Below, piece by piece: positions 8,260 to 15,271 of a stretch of 21,039 bases of DNA (positions are counted from its first letter, which is position 1; each line of letters begins with the position of its first letter). The stretch comes from a virus. The DNA is taken from positions 1 through 21,039 of the IMG/VR virus record IMGVR_UViG_3300047281_000035, one strand, 5' to 3'. The notes under the pieces were generated by a model that was given only the letters and a program-made list of their open reading frames with translations, did no database searches and was not told the DNA's origin. The position numbers and the translations under genes are program-made.

Positions 8260-8505
8260 TTATTCTTGTTTTGCTATCGCTTGATTGTAATCGTCGGTAC
8301 TAACAATTTCTAGCATATCGTAAACGTCTCGAACTCCGTAAACAGTATCCAATTCATGTAAAGTGGCGATTCTTTTCGATAGCAAAGTCCCTATTATTGG
8401 TGAAACATTTAAGTATTCCGCGAACCTTTTTTGCGGGCCGTCGCTTGCAATTCGCTTGAAATGGAGGGGGCGACGACCTTCAAAAAACCCACGTGTAATT
8501 TCCAC
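8260..8505 (-). CDS. GT extension reading frame (-1 frame), made by frameshift from G
   Basis: This open stretch lies in the -1 frame relative to G and overlaps its 3' end by 97 bases. It opens just after an in-frame TGA near 8511, has only a GTG as possible start at 8505, and lacks a convincing ribosome-binding site, so it is not expected to be translated alone. If ribosomes slip at 8487-8481, G residues 1-129 join 73 residues beginning EGRRPLHFKRIASDGPQKRF and ending AIAKQE, giving a GT protein of about 202 aa spanning 8260-8867. In lambda, the T part binds tail tube subunits while G binds the tape measure. The stop lies four bases before the tape measure start. Confidence 0.8.
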   Translation of the reverse strand: MEITRGFFEGRRPLHFKRIASDGPQKRFAEYLNVSPIIGTLLSKRIATLHELDTVYGVRDVYDMLEIVSTDDYNQAIAKQE

Positions 8506-8867
8506 ACTTCAGCGCGAAGTTTTACTCGCGTTGTTATTTCTTCAATATCCGATTCAATTAAGTTACGAACGACATGAGGTTTACTAGAATCAGGCATGAT
8601 TTGCACACAAGCCCACATTTCATCTAATAACGGTTCAGCTACATCCCATTTAAGCCCCGCAAGAGCCTTAATGCCGACCTCAGCCATGCCCGCCATACCC
8701 ATACGCTCAAATCCTTCGGGAACTTCAACACCGCCCGCCATAAGCGCTAAAATCGCTCTCATAGCCCACGCTTCCGCTTTACTTGCGGGTAATTCCGTAA
8801 TTACAAAAATTTTACCTTGATCCCGACCTTCGTCTTGAACCGTGTAATTAATAGTCGATCTTGCCAT
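8409..8867 (-). CDS. Tail assembly chaperone G (short form)
   Basis: A 152-aa protein in the place of the lambda gpG-type chaperones that coat the tape measure during tube assembly. The frame extends upstream to a GTG at 8918, but the ATG at 8867 (MARSTINYTV) is preferred because GGAGAGG lies eight bases upstream. Residues include ITELPASKAEAWAMRAI and PEGFERMG, common in tail assembly chaperones of this phage type, and the C-terminus is helical and basic (ATARKKGSRNT). A T TTT TTG heptamer at codons 128-129 and a -1 open frame beyond it indicate that a fraction of ribosomes continue as the longer GT form. It lies between tail tube and tape measure, the usual place. Confidence 0.85.
   Translation of the reverse strand: MARSTINYTVQDEGRDQGKIFVITELPASKAEAWAMRAILALMAGGVEVPEGFERMGMAGMAEVGIKALAGLKWDVAEPLLDEMWACVQIMPDSSKPHVVRNLIESDIEEITTRVKLRAEVWKLHVGFLKVVAPSISSELQATARKKGSRNT
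8436..8478 (-). promoter_or_regulatory. Predicted frameshift-stimulating stem-loop
   Basis: Two bases after the slippery heptamer, GGTCGTCGC (8478-8470) can pair with GCGACGGCC (8444-8436) in nine base pairs including one G-U, around a 25-base loop. The position just downstream of the heptamer fits a stimulatory RNA structure. The two-base spacer is shorter than usual, so the lowest pairs may open when the ribosome is at the slip site. Confidence 0.55.
8481..8487 (-). other. Slippery heptamer for -1 frameshifting (T TTT TTG)
   Basis: Read on the minus strand in the G frame, the codons are GGT TTT TTG, giving the X XXY YYZ heptamer T TTT TTG. Both tRNAs can re-pair after slipping back one base (TTT and TTT), and the next codon GAA enters the GT frame. 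It lies at the very beginning of the overlap between the two frames. Confidence 0.8.
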
Positions 8868-8873
8868 TTTGAT

Positions 8874-8901
8874 ACCTCTCCGTACCGTTGAACCTCTCCG
8901 T
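8874..8901 (-). promoter_or_regulatory. Duplicated ribosome-binding site before chaperone G
   Basis: The ten-base sequence ACGGAGAGGT occurs twice on the minus strand (8901-8892 and 8883-8874), 18 bases apart. The proximal copy places GGAGAGG at good spacing for the ATG at 8867, which decides the start of G. The distal copy has no start codon at suitable distance other than this one. Confidence 0.6.
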
Positions 8902-8912
8902 TTTACTATGGT

Positions 8913-8967
8913 GTCCACGGGGTGCGCTGGGAGAGGGCAACGCAGGCATAAAGCCCTTCCCGTGGAC
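8913..8967 (-). promoter_or_regulatory. Large hairpin between tail tube and chaperone G
   Basis: GTCCACGGG (8967-8959) and CCCGTGGAC (8921-8913) form a perfect nine-base-pair stem on the minus-strand RNA. An inner GGGAAGGGC (8961-8953) could alternatively pair with GCCCTCTCCC around 8938-8929. There is no T-tract after the stem, so it is not a standard intrinsic terminator. It may stabilise the tail tube transcript or limit read-through into the chaperone genes; this is inference. Confidence 0.55.
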
Positions 8968-8974
8968 TAACTGG

Positions 8975-9412
8975 TTACAACAGGGCGCGATTTACGCTTT
9001 CCCAAGTGATAACGTAATCTAATGGCTGCAAAACTTTCTGAGCGTCAGGGATTTGTTTGGCATTTGTCAAAATACCCCGAGTTAAAGTAAAGCTTTCGCC
9101 AGTAGACGGCAAAGCGATGGAACCTGAAATGTAATACACTTCGCGAGCCGTTTTCATTGCTTGAATCAATGCAGTGAAAATATCTTTACTCGGACTATCT
9201 GCCTGAAGCGTTACAGTCTGCTTAGTAGGATTTGGAGTAAAGCCCGCAGTCATGCGGCCATCCACACCCATTTGCACTTCAGCAAGGTCGATAGCTTCAG
9301 TCATAAATGCGCGATCTGAAGAATAACCTTGAAGTTGCACAGGGGATGGGAAAAGGCCCGTAACAACAAGCGTAAATACGCTATTCGAACTGGTAATTGT
9401 AGTTTCTGACAT
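8975..9412 (-). CDS. Tail tube protein (DUF3277-like)
   Basis: A 145-aa protein directly after the sheath gene, matching the size and pattern of DUF3277-type tail tube proteins, which stack as hexamers to form the inner tube through which DNA passes. Typical segments are TITSSNSVFTLVVTGLFPSP near the N-terminus, QLQGYSSDRAF, DGRMTAGFTPNPTKQTVTLQ, and a C-terminal PLDYVITWESVNRALL. The ATG at 9412 has AAGGAA at good spacing upstream. The 55-base hairpin following the stop codon separates it from the chaperone genes and may keep tube message abundant relative to the low-copy chaperones. Confidence 0.88.
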   Translation of the reverse strand: MSETTITSSNSVFTLVVTGLFPSPVQLQGYSSDRAFMTEAIDLAEVQMGVDGRMTAGFTPNPTKQTVTLQADSPSKDIFTALIQAMKTAREVYYISGSIALPSTGESFTLTRGILTNAKQIPDAQKVLQPLDYVITWESVNRALL

Positions 9413-9424
9413 GATCTATATTCC

Positions 9425-10903
9425 TTACATGATGTCGATAGATGCAACGTTAATCTTCTGCACTGCGCCACCATCGGTATACCAGAAATTGATTACTGGA
9501 GTGCCACGATTGCCGCGAACTTGTGCGCCTGGGTCAAGAATTTGCAAATAGTAACCTTGCTGTTCAATTGTCGTACCTACATCACGACCAGCCGCTTGAT
9601 TAACTTGCGCCTTTTGTGATTCTGACAAAGTGACACCCGTGCGAATGCTACCGAAATTCAAACCTTGATTAATTGGGTCAATCATTGCCGCGCGAATCAA
9701 ACTGTAGCCTGATTCGTTATACGGAATAGATTTAACGCTAGTCAACAAGGAGATTAAGGCTAATTGGAATTGAGCGTTCAAATACACTTGGTTAACGAAT
9801 GTATCTACCCATTTCCATTTGCCAGTCATGTGACCGTCATAGAAAAAGTTAAATTGATCATTCGCTGTTGCATATGAACCATAGAAGCTATAACCGTTTT
9901 CAAGCAAATTCGCAGCCACTTGCTGATCAGTTACGGTAGGAGTAAAACCGCTTTGAGCTTTAAACGCTGTCGTAATGCGACCATTTAAACGGCTAAAGTC
10001 AATAGATGCCACAGAGCCGAGAACAAATGCGGCAAGCTCAACAGTGTTGTACACCGGAATTACGCCGTCATAAGCCAAGCCATCAGCAACTACGCCAAAG
10101 CAAGTTGTTGAACCGTTGACAATTGCTTGCGCGTCGGTATCCCAAACCACATAAGCGTAACGTTGATTTTGAGCGTTAGTCCATTCAGCAAAAGCTGTTT
10201 TGTCAGAAAAATCAGGCTCCCACATGGTCATAAAATCGACCCAATTTTGAGTAGCTGATTCAACTGCATCCATTGCGGTCGCTGGAGTATCAGCCACGTC
10301 ACCTTGAGACAGGATTGCGCCTGAAGCGCTAGTCAATTTTAAAGAAGCTGACAAAGTGCCAGTTGCAAAAGTCATTGAAGAATTTGCGCCAACTGTTGGG
10401 GATGTGAATACGAATGTGCTATTAACTGGATCCCAAGTAACGGCAATATCGCCCGAGGCAAAACCTGCGTCAATCTTAGTTGCGGCATCGCTAAAGCTAG
10501 TCGCAGTCGCAAGATTGATTGAAGAGGAAGTTTTAGCCACACCATTAATGGTAATTGTCAAAACGCCCGAGAATGCCTGCAAATCTGTCAGAGAAATTCC
10601 GCCCAATGATCCTGATTGCAACCAAGCGGCACGATCGGCTTCTACAAATGGCGCAAAGTACAAAGTGCCAGGCTTTATTGTAGAGTTATCAAAGCCTAAG
10701 AAATAAGTCTTAGCAATTGCATATTCGTCAGAAGCTGCGCCAAAAAAGGAGCGAACTGCCTCAGGACTCGCAAAGCCTTGAACTGAATTAGTCGGGATAA
10801 GGATATTTTTAGAAAGAATAACGCCGTTAAGCGCCAGCGGATTACCGCCGGAACCAACGACACCTGGATTTACGACAACTATGTCGCTTGCTGGAATCGT
10901 CAT
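9425..10903 (-). CDS. Contractile tail sheath protein (DUF3383-like)
   Basis: A 492-aa protein matching DUF3383-type sheath proteins; its presence establishes a contractile tail. Features include the N-terminal VVNPGVVGSGG and LALNGVILSKN, PEAVRSFFGAASDEYAIAKTYF, an inserted Ser/Thr-rich beta domain (~100-200; LTITINGVAKTSSSINLATA), and a conserved C-terminal half with RLNGRITTAFK, NGYSFYGSYATANDQFNFFYDG split over ~22 residues, and the terminal GGAVQKINVASIDIM strand that would interlock with neighbouring subunits. A strong AGGTG ribosome-binding site precedes the ATG at 10903. The tube gene follows 12 bases after the stop. Confidence 0.93.
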   Translation of the reverse strand: MTIPASDIVVVNPGVVGSGGNPLALNGVILSKNILIPTNSVQGFASPEAVRSFFGAASDEYAIAKTYFLGFDNSTIKPGTLYFAPFVEADRAAWLQSGSLGGISLTDLQAFSGVLTITINGVAKTSSSINLATATSFSDAATKIDAGFASGDIAVTWDPVNSTFVFTSPTVGANSSMTFATGTLSASLKLTSASGAILSQGDVADTPATAMDAVESATQNWVDFMTMWEPDFSDKTAFAEWTNAQNQRYAYVVWDTDAQAIVNGSTTCFGVVADGLAYDGVIPVYNTVELAAFVLGSVASIDFSRLNGRITTAFKAQSGFTPTVTDQQVAANLLENGYSFYGSYATANDQFNFFYDGHMTGKWKWVDTFVNQVYLNAQFQLALISLLTSVKSIPYNESGYSLIRAAMIDPINQGLNFGSIRTGVTLSESQKAQVNQAAGRDVGTTIEQQGYYLQILDPGAQVRGNRGTPVINFWYTDGGAVQKINVASIDIM

Positions 10904-10936
10904 TTGTTCACCTCATAAGTTAGTGGTAGTCCGCAA

Positions 10937-11440
10937 TTACAAGTCCGCTGGAATGATTGCATTTGGGATAGCCTCATCTGCAAATTCTTGCGGAACAGTA
11001 ACAATTGGATTGTATTGTATAGATACTGTAAGTGTCCATCGACTTTCATATTGCTTTTCTCCCGTAATTAGGGGAGATTGAAGGCCGTCGGATGTATACA
11101 GCGGTTTAATATTCGCTGGGAATTGTGCAAACCCCCATTGCGAACGAAAGGCTGCTTTTGCAACTTTGCAAAAATCGCCTGCTTGCACTCCATAAAAATC
11201 AATCTGAATATCAATACGCGTTGCACCATGAATATTGGCGGTATTGTCATCGGGTTGATAATTTTCATACGGTATTGCCAAATCTACCTCTAGCAATTCG
11301 GTCAGAATGACACAAGGGCTAGCAGGCATGGCAACTCGATTAGTTTGAGCGCGAGCAATCTCAGCACCATCTACTAAAGGGGTTAAAAAATCTGCGAGTG
11401 CGTCAATGACTTCATCAACAATAATACTGGGCGTATACAT
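10937..11440 (-). CDS. Tail terminator / neck protein (LIC_12616, gp12-like)
   Basis: A 167-aa protein similar to the LIC_12616 / neck terminator gp12-like family, which caps the end of the tail tube and sheath and joins it to the head. Typical parts are VILTELLEVDLAIPYENY, ATRIDIQIDFYGVQAGDFCKVAKAAFRSQ divided by a turn, and PLITGEKQYESRWTLTVSIQY ahead of the C-terminus. The frame extends to a TTG at 11458, but the ATG at 11440 (MYTPSIIVDE) is preferred: AGGTG lies seven bases upstream and the ATG overlaps the upstream stop as TAATG. Position immediately before the sheath gene supports the call. Confidence 0.85.
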   Translation of the reverse strand: MYTPSIIVDEVIDALADFLTPLVDGAEIARAQTNRVAMPASPCVILTELLEVDLAIPYENYQPDDNTANIHGATRIDIQIDFYGVQAGDFCKVAKAAFRSQWGFAQFPANIKPLYTSDGLQSPLITGEKQYESRWTLTVSIQYNPIVTVPQEFADEAIPNAIIPADL

Positions 11441-11808
11441 TAGGTCACCTGAAGGCAAATAGCCGCTTTAGTCCAATTTGGCCAGCTTTCAAGAACTTTT
11501 ACCACTAGCCAATTTTGACCATCAATTTGAATAATATCTCCGCCAATTTCATTTGGACGAATAACTCCAGCTAAAACTCCACGTAAGTAAATGGCTCTAA
11601 AAGTACCTTGAATATTTAAACCGTCCAATTGTTTCAGATCGTCACCATCTAAAGCCTGAATCTGCCCTGGACCAGTGATTGGAGTAGCGTAAGACGGCTC
11701 TTGCCTGCGTCCAGCACCAATCGTATATCCAGTAGAACGCAAAAGCGTCACAATTTTATTTTCATTGACTGTGGATGACACGCCATTAGCTATTGTTCTC
11801 AAATCCAT
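11440..11808 (-). CDS. Probable head closure (stopper) protein
   Basis: A 122-aa protein between the gp10-like protein and the tail terminator, where head closure proteins usually lie. The sequence alternates short beta strands: FRAIYLRGVLAG, GGDIIQIDGQNWLVVKVLESWPNW divided over ~24 residues, and AICLQVT, a pattern shared by head-tail joining proteins that form a small beta-barrel ring. The N-terminus is helical (TIANGVSSTVNENKIVTLLR) and a middle stretch (PITGPGQIQALDGDDLKQLD) is conserved in similar phages as I recall. It starts with a TAATG overlap and ends with another. I recognise the fold type and synteny, not a well-studied named protein. Confidence 0.65.
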   Translation of the reverse strand: MDLRTIANGVSSTVNENKIVTLLRSTGYTIGAGRRQEPSYATPITGPGQIQALDGDDLKQLDGLNIQGTFRAIYLRGVLAGVIRPNEIGGDIIQIDGQNWLVVKVLESWPNWTKAAICLQVT

Positions 11809-12251
11809 TATTTAGCTACCTCATAGCTGATTGAATTAATCATCTGAGAGGTGTCAATAAGGGGCTTAGAGAAGCCTTTAGCTTTAATGGTATTCTCGGC
11901 CAGCGGTGGGGATTGCAACTCGTTAATAGACTGCTTTAAAGCCCCTGAGATGTCTTCGCCCATTAGACCCAATACTTTATTGGCATCATAATTTGTTGCT
12001 TTAGCCAACTTAGCCATTTTTTCTGGCCAAGTTTGAGATTCTTTAGCAATCATTTGACGAAAAAATGGGCGCGCAGGTTGTTCAACGTTGCCATATTCAT
12101 TCCAATATGCCACGGCTGCGACTGGAGTTCCATCGGGATAAGTTGCGCCACCCATGAAACCCACCGAAACACTACCGCCACCCATCTTACGGGCAATCGC
12201 CTCTAATGCCTTCATGACTCCATCGGAGCCGCTTAGAACCTTGTTGGACAT
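11808..12251 (-). CDS. HK97 gp10-like neck/tail completion protein
   Basis: A 147-aa protein with the hallmark of the HK97 gp10 family: a V(A)YWNEYG motif followed by QPARPFFR (48-65), preceded by a VSVGFMGGATYPDG strand-turn. Members sit between adaptor and terminator genes and help complete the neck or tail. The C-terminal half is helical and ends with PLIDTSQMINSISYEV (about 130-145), also characteristic of the family. It overlaps the DUF4054 gene by 19 bases and its stop overlaps the next start (TAATG), so expression is probably coupled. Confidence 0.85.
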   Translation of the reverse strand: MSNKVLSGSDGVMKALEAIARKMGGGSVSVGFMGGATYPDGTPVAAVAYWNEYGNVEQPARPFFRQMIAKESQTWPEKMAKLAKATNYDANKVLGLMGEDISGALKQSINELQSPPLAENTIKAKGFSKPLIDTSQMINSISYEVAK

Positions 12252-12631
12252 GGTATATACCGGAATCTTCGCAAACTAATTGTTGCCTGCCAAAAGGCGG
12301 CACCGTATTGAGTTTGAGTAAACCAAGCATGAGAGCCTGGAGTTAAATACTCGAGACTAGCAGATACTGAACCTTCAGTCGCTTGAGATACTCTTCCCAC
12401 AGGCTTAGGTAATCCATCTGCACTCAATACGCCGTTCAAATAAGCAATATGCGCAGTAAGCATATTAAGCAAAGTCGCTCGACGTGTTAAATCTTGTACC
12501 GGACTATCGTCCGAATTTGATAAATAAAGCCCAGCTTCCCCAAAAAATGTCGACAGTCTAGCATCTGAGATTGCGGTAAATTCTGGGTAGCGGGCCTTAA
12601 AGGTCGTCGCGTTAAAAGTAACGGACGGCAT
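12233..12631 (-). CDS. Head-tail adaptor, DUF4054 family
   Basis: A 132-aa protein matching DUF4054 proteins: FKARYPEFTAISDARLSTFF near the N-terminus, a helical LLNMLTAHIAYLNGV core, VGRVSQATEGSVSASLEY, and the C-terminal WFTQTQYGAAFWQATISLRRFRYIP divided here at ~25 residues. These proteins resemble small helical adaptors (HK97 gp6 / SPP1 gp15 type) that bind beneath the portal. The gene follows the 111-aa gene by five bases and overlaps the gp10-like gene by 19 bases. Placement at the head-to-tail transition supports the assignment. Confidence 0.87.
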   Translation of the reverse strand: MPSVTFNATTFKARYPEFTAISDARLSTFFGEAGLYLSNSDDSPVQDLTRRATLLNMLTAHIAYLNGVLSADGLPKPVGRVSQATEGSVSASLEYLTPGSHAWFTQTQYGAAFWQATISLRRFRYIPCPTRF

Positions 12632-12636
12632 ATTAC

Positions 12637-12972
12637 TTATTCCTTATCAGCAGGCTTTAAATCGCCTACTTCTTGAGGCATCTTTTCGAAGCCAGTTTTT
12701 TCCTTAGATAACTCTTTAGCTTTTGCTTTAGCGTCATCGCGCGTTTTAGCTACGAAAATCGCACCAGACTTAAGTGGGCCGAATTCTTTATGAAGAGCCT
12801 CAAATGTCTCCCACAATTCGCCATCAACTTCGGTCGTCGCGTATTCCGCGCCGATAATTAGGGCTTTATTCAAACCAGCTAATTCAACTTTTTGTGTAGG
12901 GTCCAATGGATGTTCTATAACCAATCCATTTGGTAGTTTGCATCCAATAATTACAGTTTTTGACGTTGCCAT
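12637..12972 (-). CDS. Hypothetical 111-aa phage protein in head-neck module
   Basis: No family is recognised with confidence. The protein starts with a beta-rich part (KTVIIGCKLPNGLVIEHPL) and continues with a charged helical part (WETFEALHKEFGPLKSGAIF, then many Lys/Glu/Ala). The end is acidic and probably disordered (EVGDLKPADKE). A perfect AAGGAG ribosome-binding site precedes the ATG at 12972, and the gene begins right after the terminator that follows the major capsid gene, so its level would depend on read-through. Similar short proteins sit between capsid and DUF4054 genes in related phages as I recall; a minor head or connector role is possible but unproved. Confidence 0.75.
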   Translation of the reverse strand: MATSKTVIIGCKLPNGLVIEHPLDPTQKVELAGLNKALIIGAEYATTEVDGELWETFEALHKEFGPLKSGAIFVAKTRDDAKAKAKELSKEKTGFEKMPQEVGDLKPADKE

Positions 12973-12997
12973 AATTCACTCTCCTTAGATATTAAAT

Positions 12998-13026
12998 AAA
13001 AGCCCTGAGAGCCGAAGCCCCCAGGG
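12998..13026 (-). terminator. Rho-independent terminator with UUCG loop after major capsid gene
   Basis: On the minus strand, CCCTGGGGGC (13026-13017) pairs with GCTCTCAGGG (13012-13003) in ten pairs, two of them G-U, closed by a TTCG tetraloop. CTTTTATTT follows. It starts 15 bases after the capsid stop codon, and the next ribosome-binding site lies within 20 bases after it, so it probably acts as a partial terminator. Confidence 0.85.
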
Positions 13027-13041
13027 TGTACTACCTCACGT

Positions 13042-14085
13042 TTATACGCCCAACATTTGAGCGATTAAGAACGGACGATAAATCACTGTACCCCAAGTAC
13101 CTTGAGATTTCTTCTGTTTGAAAGAAGAAGCCTGCACGATAATTGGATGAGCTCGCAGCTTTTCAGTAAAGCCACAAGATGCGGTACGTTGACCTTCGAT
13201 TTCATCGGCAATCAATTGAACCAATTCACCTGAAGCAGTTGTGTACTCAGGTGCAGTTTTAACTGTTAGGTTAGGGAAATTCTTTTTGAGAATATCAGAA
13301 ACATTAACGTTAAATTCTGTGGTTTTTGTGAGAGCCACTTCAGACAATGGGGACATAGCTAAAGTCATACGAGTATCCAACTCAACTAGGCCATTAGCCT
13401 GAGTTTGAAGTCGCTTGTATAACTTTTGAATGTCGGCCACTACTTCTAAGGCAGTCGCATTTGCCCAGCTAGTACCGCCAGCAGTTTTAGTCACTGGAGT
13501 AATTGCTGCGGAAAGGCTAGGATCGTTTAATAGACCATAGTTCTGCAAACCTGCAACACCGAAGAAATAAGTCTTGTTTTGATATTTATTCAAAGTCAAA
13601 ACAGAAGCGATATTAGTACGGTTAGCCCAGTCGATACGAGCAAGACCTGCACGTTCTAATTCGCGCTCACCCCATTGGGTCATGACTTGATAAGAGAAAG
13701 ATTGACGTTGCGGGAAGTTAGTGTTAACTCCAGCATTGCCGCTTTCGCTATAGTCGCCGTACGCAGATGTCACACCTGTAGATTCAACTACTGGGAACAT
13801 TGCGGTTTCGGTTGTCCAGTCGCCTTTTTTAACTTCATCGCCAACAATCTCAGCAGCCTTCATAGGGGCGACTAAAATTTCAATCAGCTTAGGGTCAATA
13901 TAAGTAGACAAGAACGCAGGAATACCGCTATTGCTAGAGGTAACCAGTGCTGGTTGCGCATCACAAGCAAAACCGTCATGTGCAAGGCGTACAGATGCTG
14001 CTGCACCTTCTGCCTGCAAATCAGCGTTAACGCCCATAAATGTGATACCGGCGCGACTCATAAGAGCTTGTAAAGTCGAATTCAT
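13042..14085 (-). CDS. Major capsid protein (DUF2184-like, HK97 fold)
   Basis: A 347-aa protein resembling the DUF2184 family of major capsid proteins. Residues ~50-110 contain SSNSGIPAFLSTYIDPKLIEILVAPMKAAEI (spread over ~31 residues) and KKGDWTTETAMFPVVESTG; SYQVMTQWGERELERAGLAR (~131-150) and YFFGVAGLQNYGLLNDPSL are characteristic of this family, with a C-terminal WGTVIYRPFLIAQMLGV. The first ~45 residues may be a region cleaved during maturation, as a protease is encoded nearby; no site can be fixed from sequence. AAGGGG lies just upstream of the ATG at 14085. A terminator directly downstream would favour high capsid mRNA levels. Confidence 0.92.
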   Translation of the reverse strand: MNSTLQALMSRAGITFMGVNADLQAEGAAASVRLAHDGFACDAQPALVTSSNSGIPAFLSTYIDPKLIEILVAPMKAAEIVGDEVKKGDWTTETAMFPVVESTGVTSAYGDYSESGNAGVNTNFPQRQSFSYQVMTQWGERELERAGLARIDWANRTNIASVLTLNKYQNKTYFFGVAGLQNYGLLNDPSLSAAITPVTKTAGGTSWANATALEVVADIQKLYKRLQTQANGLVELDTRMTLAMSPLSEVALTKTTEFNVNVSDILKKNFPNLTVKTAPEYTTASGELVQLIADEIEGQRTASCGFTEKLRAHPIIVQASSFKQKKSQGTWGTVIYRPFLIAQMLGV

Positions 14086-14096
14086 AATTTTGCCCC

Positions 14097-14573
14097 TTAG
14101 AGAGTGATAACAGCTACTTCAGACACACCAGCGGCGCGTGAAATAGTGAAGTCGGTTTCGATAAAGCCAGCAACAGTAGCTCCGGCAGCGGCTGGTTGCA
14201 TTGTGCCATCGGCGAGTTTAGCAAAAGCCTTTTCGCCTTTTTCAGCACTAGCTACAGTTACAAGTGCGTAGTAGTCGCCTGTACGCATCAATGTCACTGG
14301 GAAGCCCACTGGAATAACATTCGAACTTTCAGCCAAGTAGGTTGAAATTAGAGCTTGTTGTTCACGATGGATAAAACCGTCAGGCTTACCAGAACCAGTA
14401 TTCAAAATGGTTTTACCATCAGTGTCGATCCATGCGAAACGACCTACGATTACACCAGCGGAACCGGCTACAAAGCCGCCTTCAGGTGCAACTACGGACG
14501 CGCGTGGATTTGCTGAAGCAAAATCACCGGCAACGGCTGGAGCCTGTTGGAGATTGACTTGGGATTGAAACAT
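14097..14573 (-). CDS. Capsid cement/decoration protein, Gp24-like
   Basis: A 158-aa protein matching the structural cement protein family (Gp24-like) encoded just before many DUF2184-type capsid genes; members bind the capsid exterior and stabilise it. Typical features are GDFASANPRASVVAPEGGFV near the N-terminus, GRFAWID, GKPDGFIHREQQALIS, GFPVTLMRTGDYYALV and a C-terminal AGFIETDFTISRAAGVSEVAVI divided over ~22 residues. It is beta-rich, Ala/Gly-rich and lacks membrane segments. A GGAGG ribosome-binding site precedes the ATG at 14573, and the gap to the capsid gene is only 11 bases, so both are expected to be strongly expressed. Confidence 0.85.
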   Translation of the reverse strand: MFQSQVNLQQAPAVAGDFASANPRASVVAPEGGFVAGSAGVIVGRFAWIDTDGKTILNTGSGKPDGFIHREQQALISTYLAESSNVIPVGFPVTLMRTGDYYALVTVASAEKGEKAFAKLADGTMQPAAAGATVAGFIETDFTISRAAGVSEVAVITL

Positions 14574-14587
14574 GATATTTCCTCCAA

Positions 14588-15271
14588 TTAAGCGTTACGG
14601 AAACGAGCTGCGCCTGGGAATTTTGCAAGCATAGCTGCAGAATCTTGAGCAACAGGTGTCGGCGTTGCGTTTGCTTTAGAAGCGGCGGCAACTTTAAATA
14701 GTGCGCGAAGAGCGGGTACGCCTTCCACACCTTGACGGTCGATTTTCATGTGATCGAGAGCAAAGCCGTAAATTTCAGCGGCAGAGTCCAAAGCCACATC
14801 GCCAACTACTGCGCGAACTTCGCGAGCAGCTTCATTAGCAGCTAGCAAATCTTTGCGCAAACCATCCATAGCGGCTTCTACTTCTTCTTTCTTCATGCCA
14901 GGCTCGACTTCTTCGTCTTGAGCAGGAGCATCAGGAAACAAGGCGCAAGCGCTATTGATTGTCTCTTCGTCAACTTTACCCGCCAATAGAGCGCGGAGTT
15001 TTTCGACTGGAGATTCGTCAGCGGCTGCCATAGGGGTCATAACTGCCTTTGGCTCTTGTTCAACATCTAATAGCGCATCAATCACGTTATCAAGTTGTTG
15101 TGGATCAAGTTCGGCATCAAGGGCTAACAGCTTACCTTTAATGTCTTCCTTGTTAAAGTTCTTGCGGGTGGCTGGACCTACCAATGCTGGCAATGCGGAA
15201 TCCGCAGCCAACACAGGAGAGGCCGCGCACAGAGCCGCAAAAAGGGCCTTGCCCAGTTTGGTCATCTTCAT
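14588..15271 (-). CDS. Possible nested scaffold protein from an internal start
   Basis: Within the protease-scaffold gene, an in-frame ATG at 15271 (residue 190, MKMTKLGKAL) is preceded by AAGGA (15283-15279) with seven bases between, a far better ribosome-binding site than that of the full-length gene. The position is exactly where the protease part ends and the helical scaffold part begins. Translation from here would give a 227-aa free scaffold, as lambda Nu3 is made inside gene C. This is inferred from sequence only. Confidence 0.5.
   Translation of the reverse strand: MKMTKLGKALFAALCAASPVLAADSALPALVGPATRKNFNKEDIKGKLLALDAELDPQQLDNVIDALLDVEQEPKAVMTPMAAADESPVEKLRALLAGKVDEETINSACALFPDAPAQDEEVEPGMKKEEVEAAMDGLRKDLLAANEAAREVRAVVGDVALDSAAEIYGFALDHMKIDRQGVEGVPALRALFKVAAASKANATPTPVAQDSAAMLAKFPGAARFRNA

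Noticed and set aside
8427-8433. Second possible slippery site C AAA AAA near the end of G
   Set aside because: Slippage would need CAA pairing by a tRNA reading AAA at the first position. The T TTT TTG site pairs better, lies at the start of the overlap and has a stem-loop just after it.
15205-15271. Signal-peptide-like stretch in the protease-scaffold protein (KLGKALFAALCAASPVLAADS)
   Set aside because: It is internal to a cytoplasmic assembly protein and marks the start of the scaffold part. If translated from ATG 15271 it would sit N-terminally, but export of a scaffold makes no sense, so I treat the resemblance as accidental.
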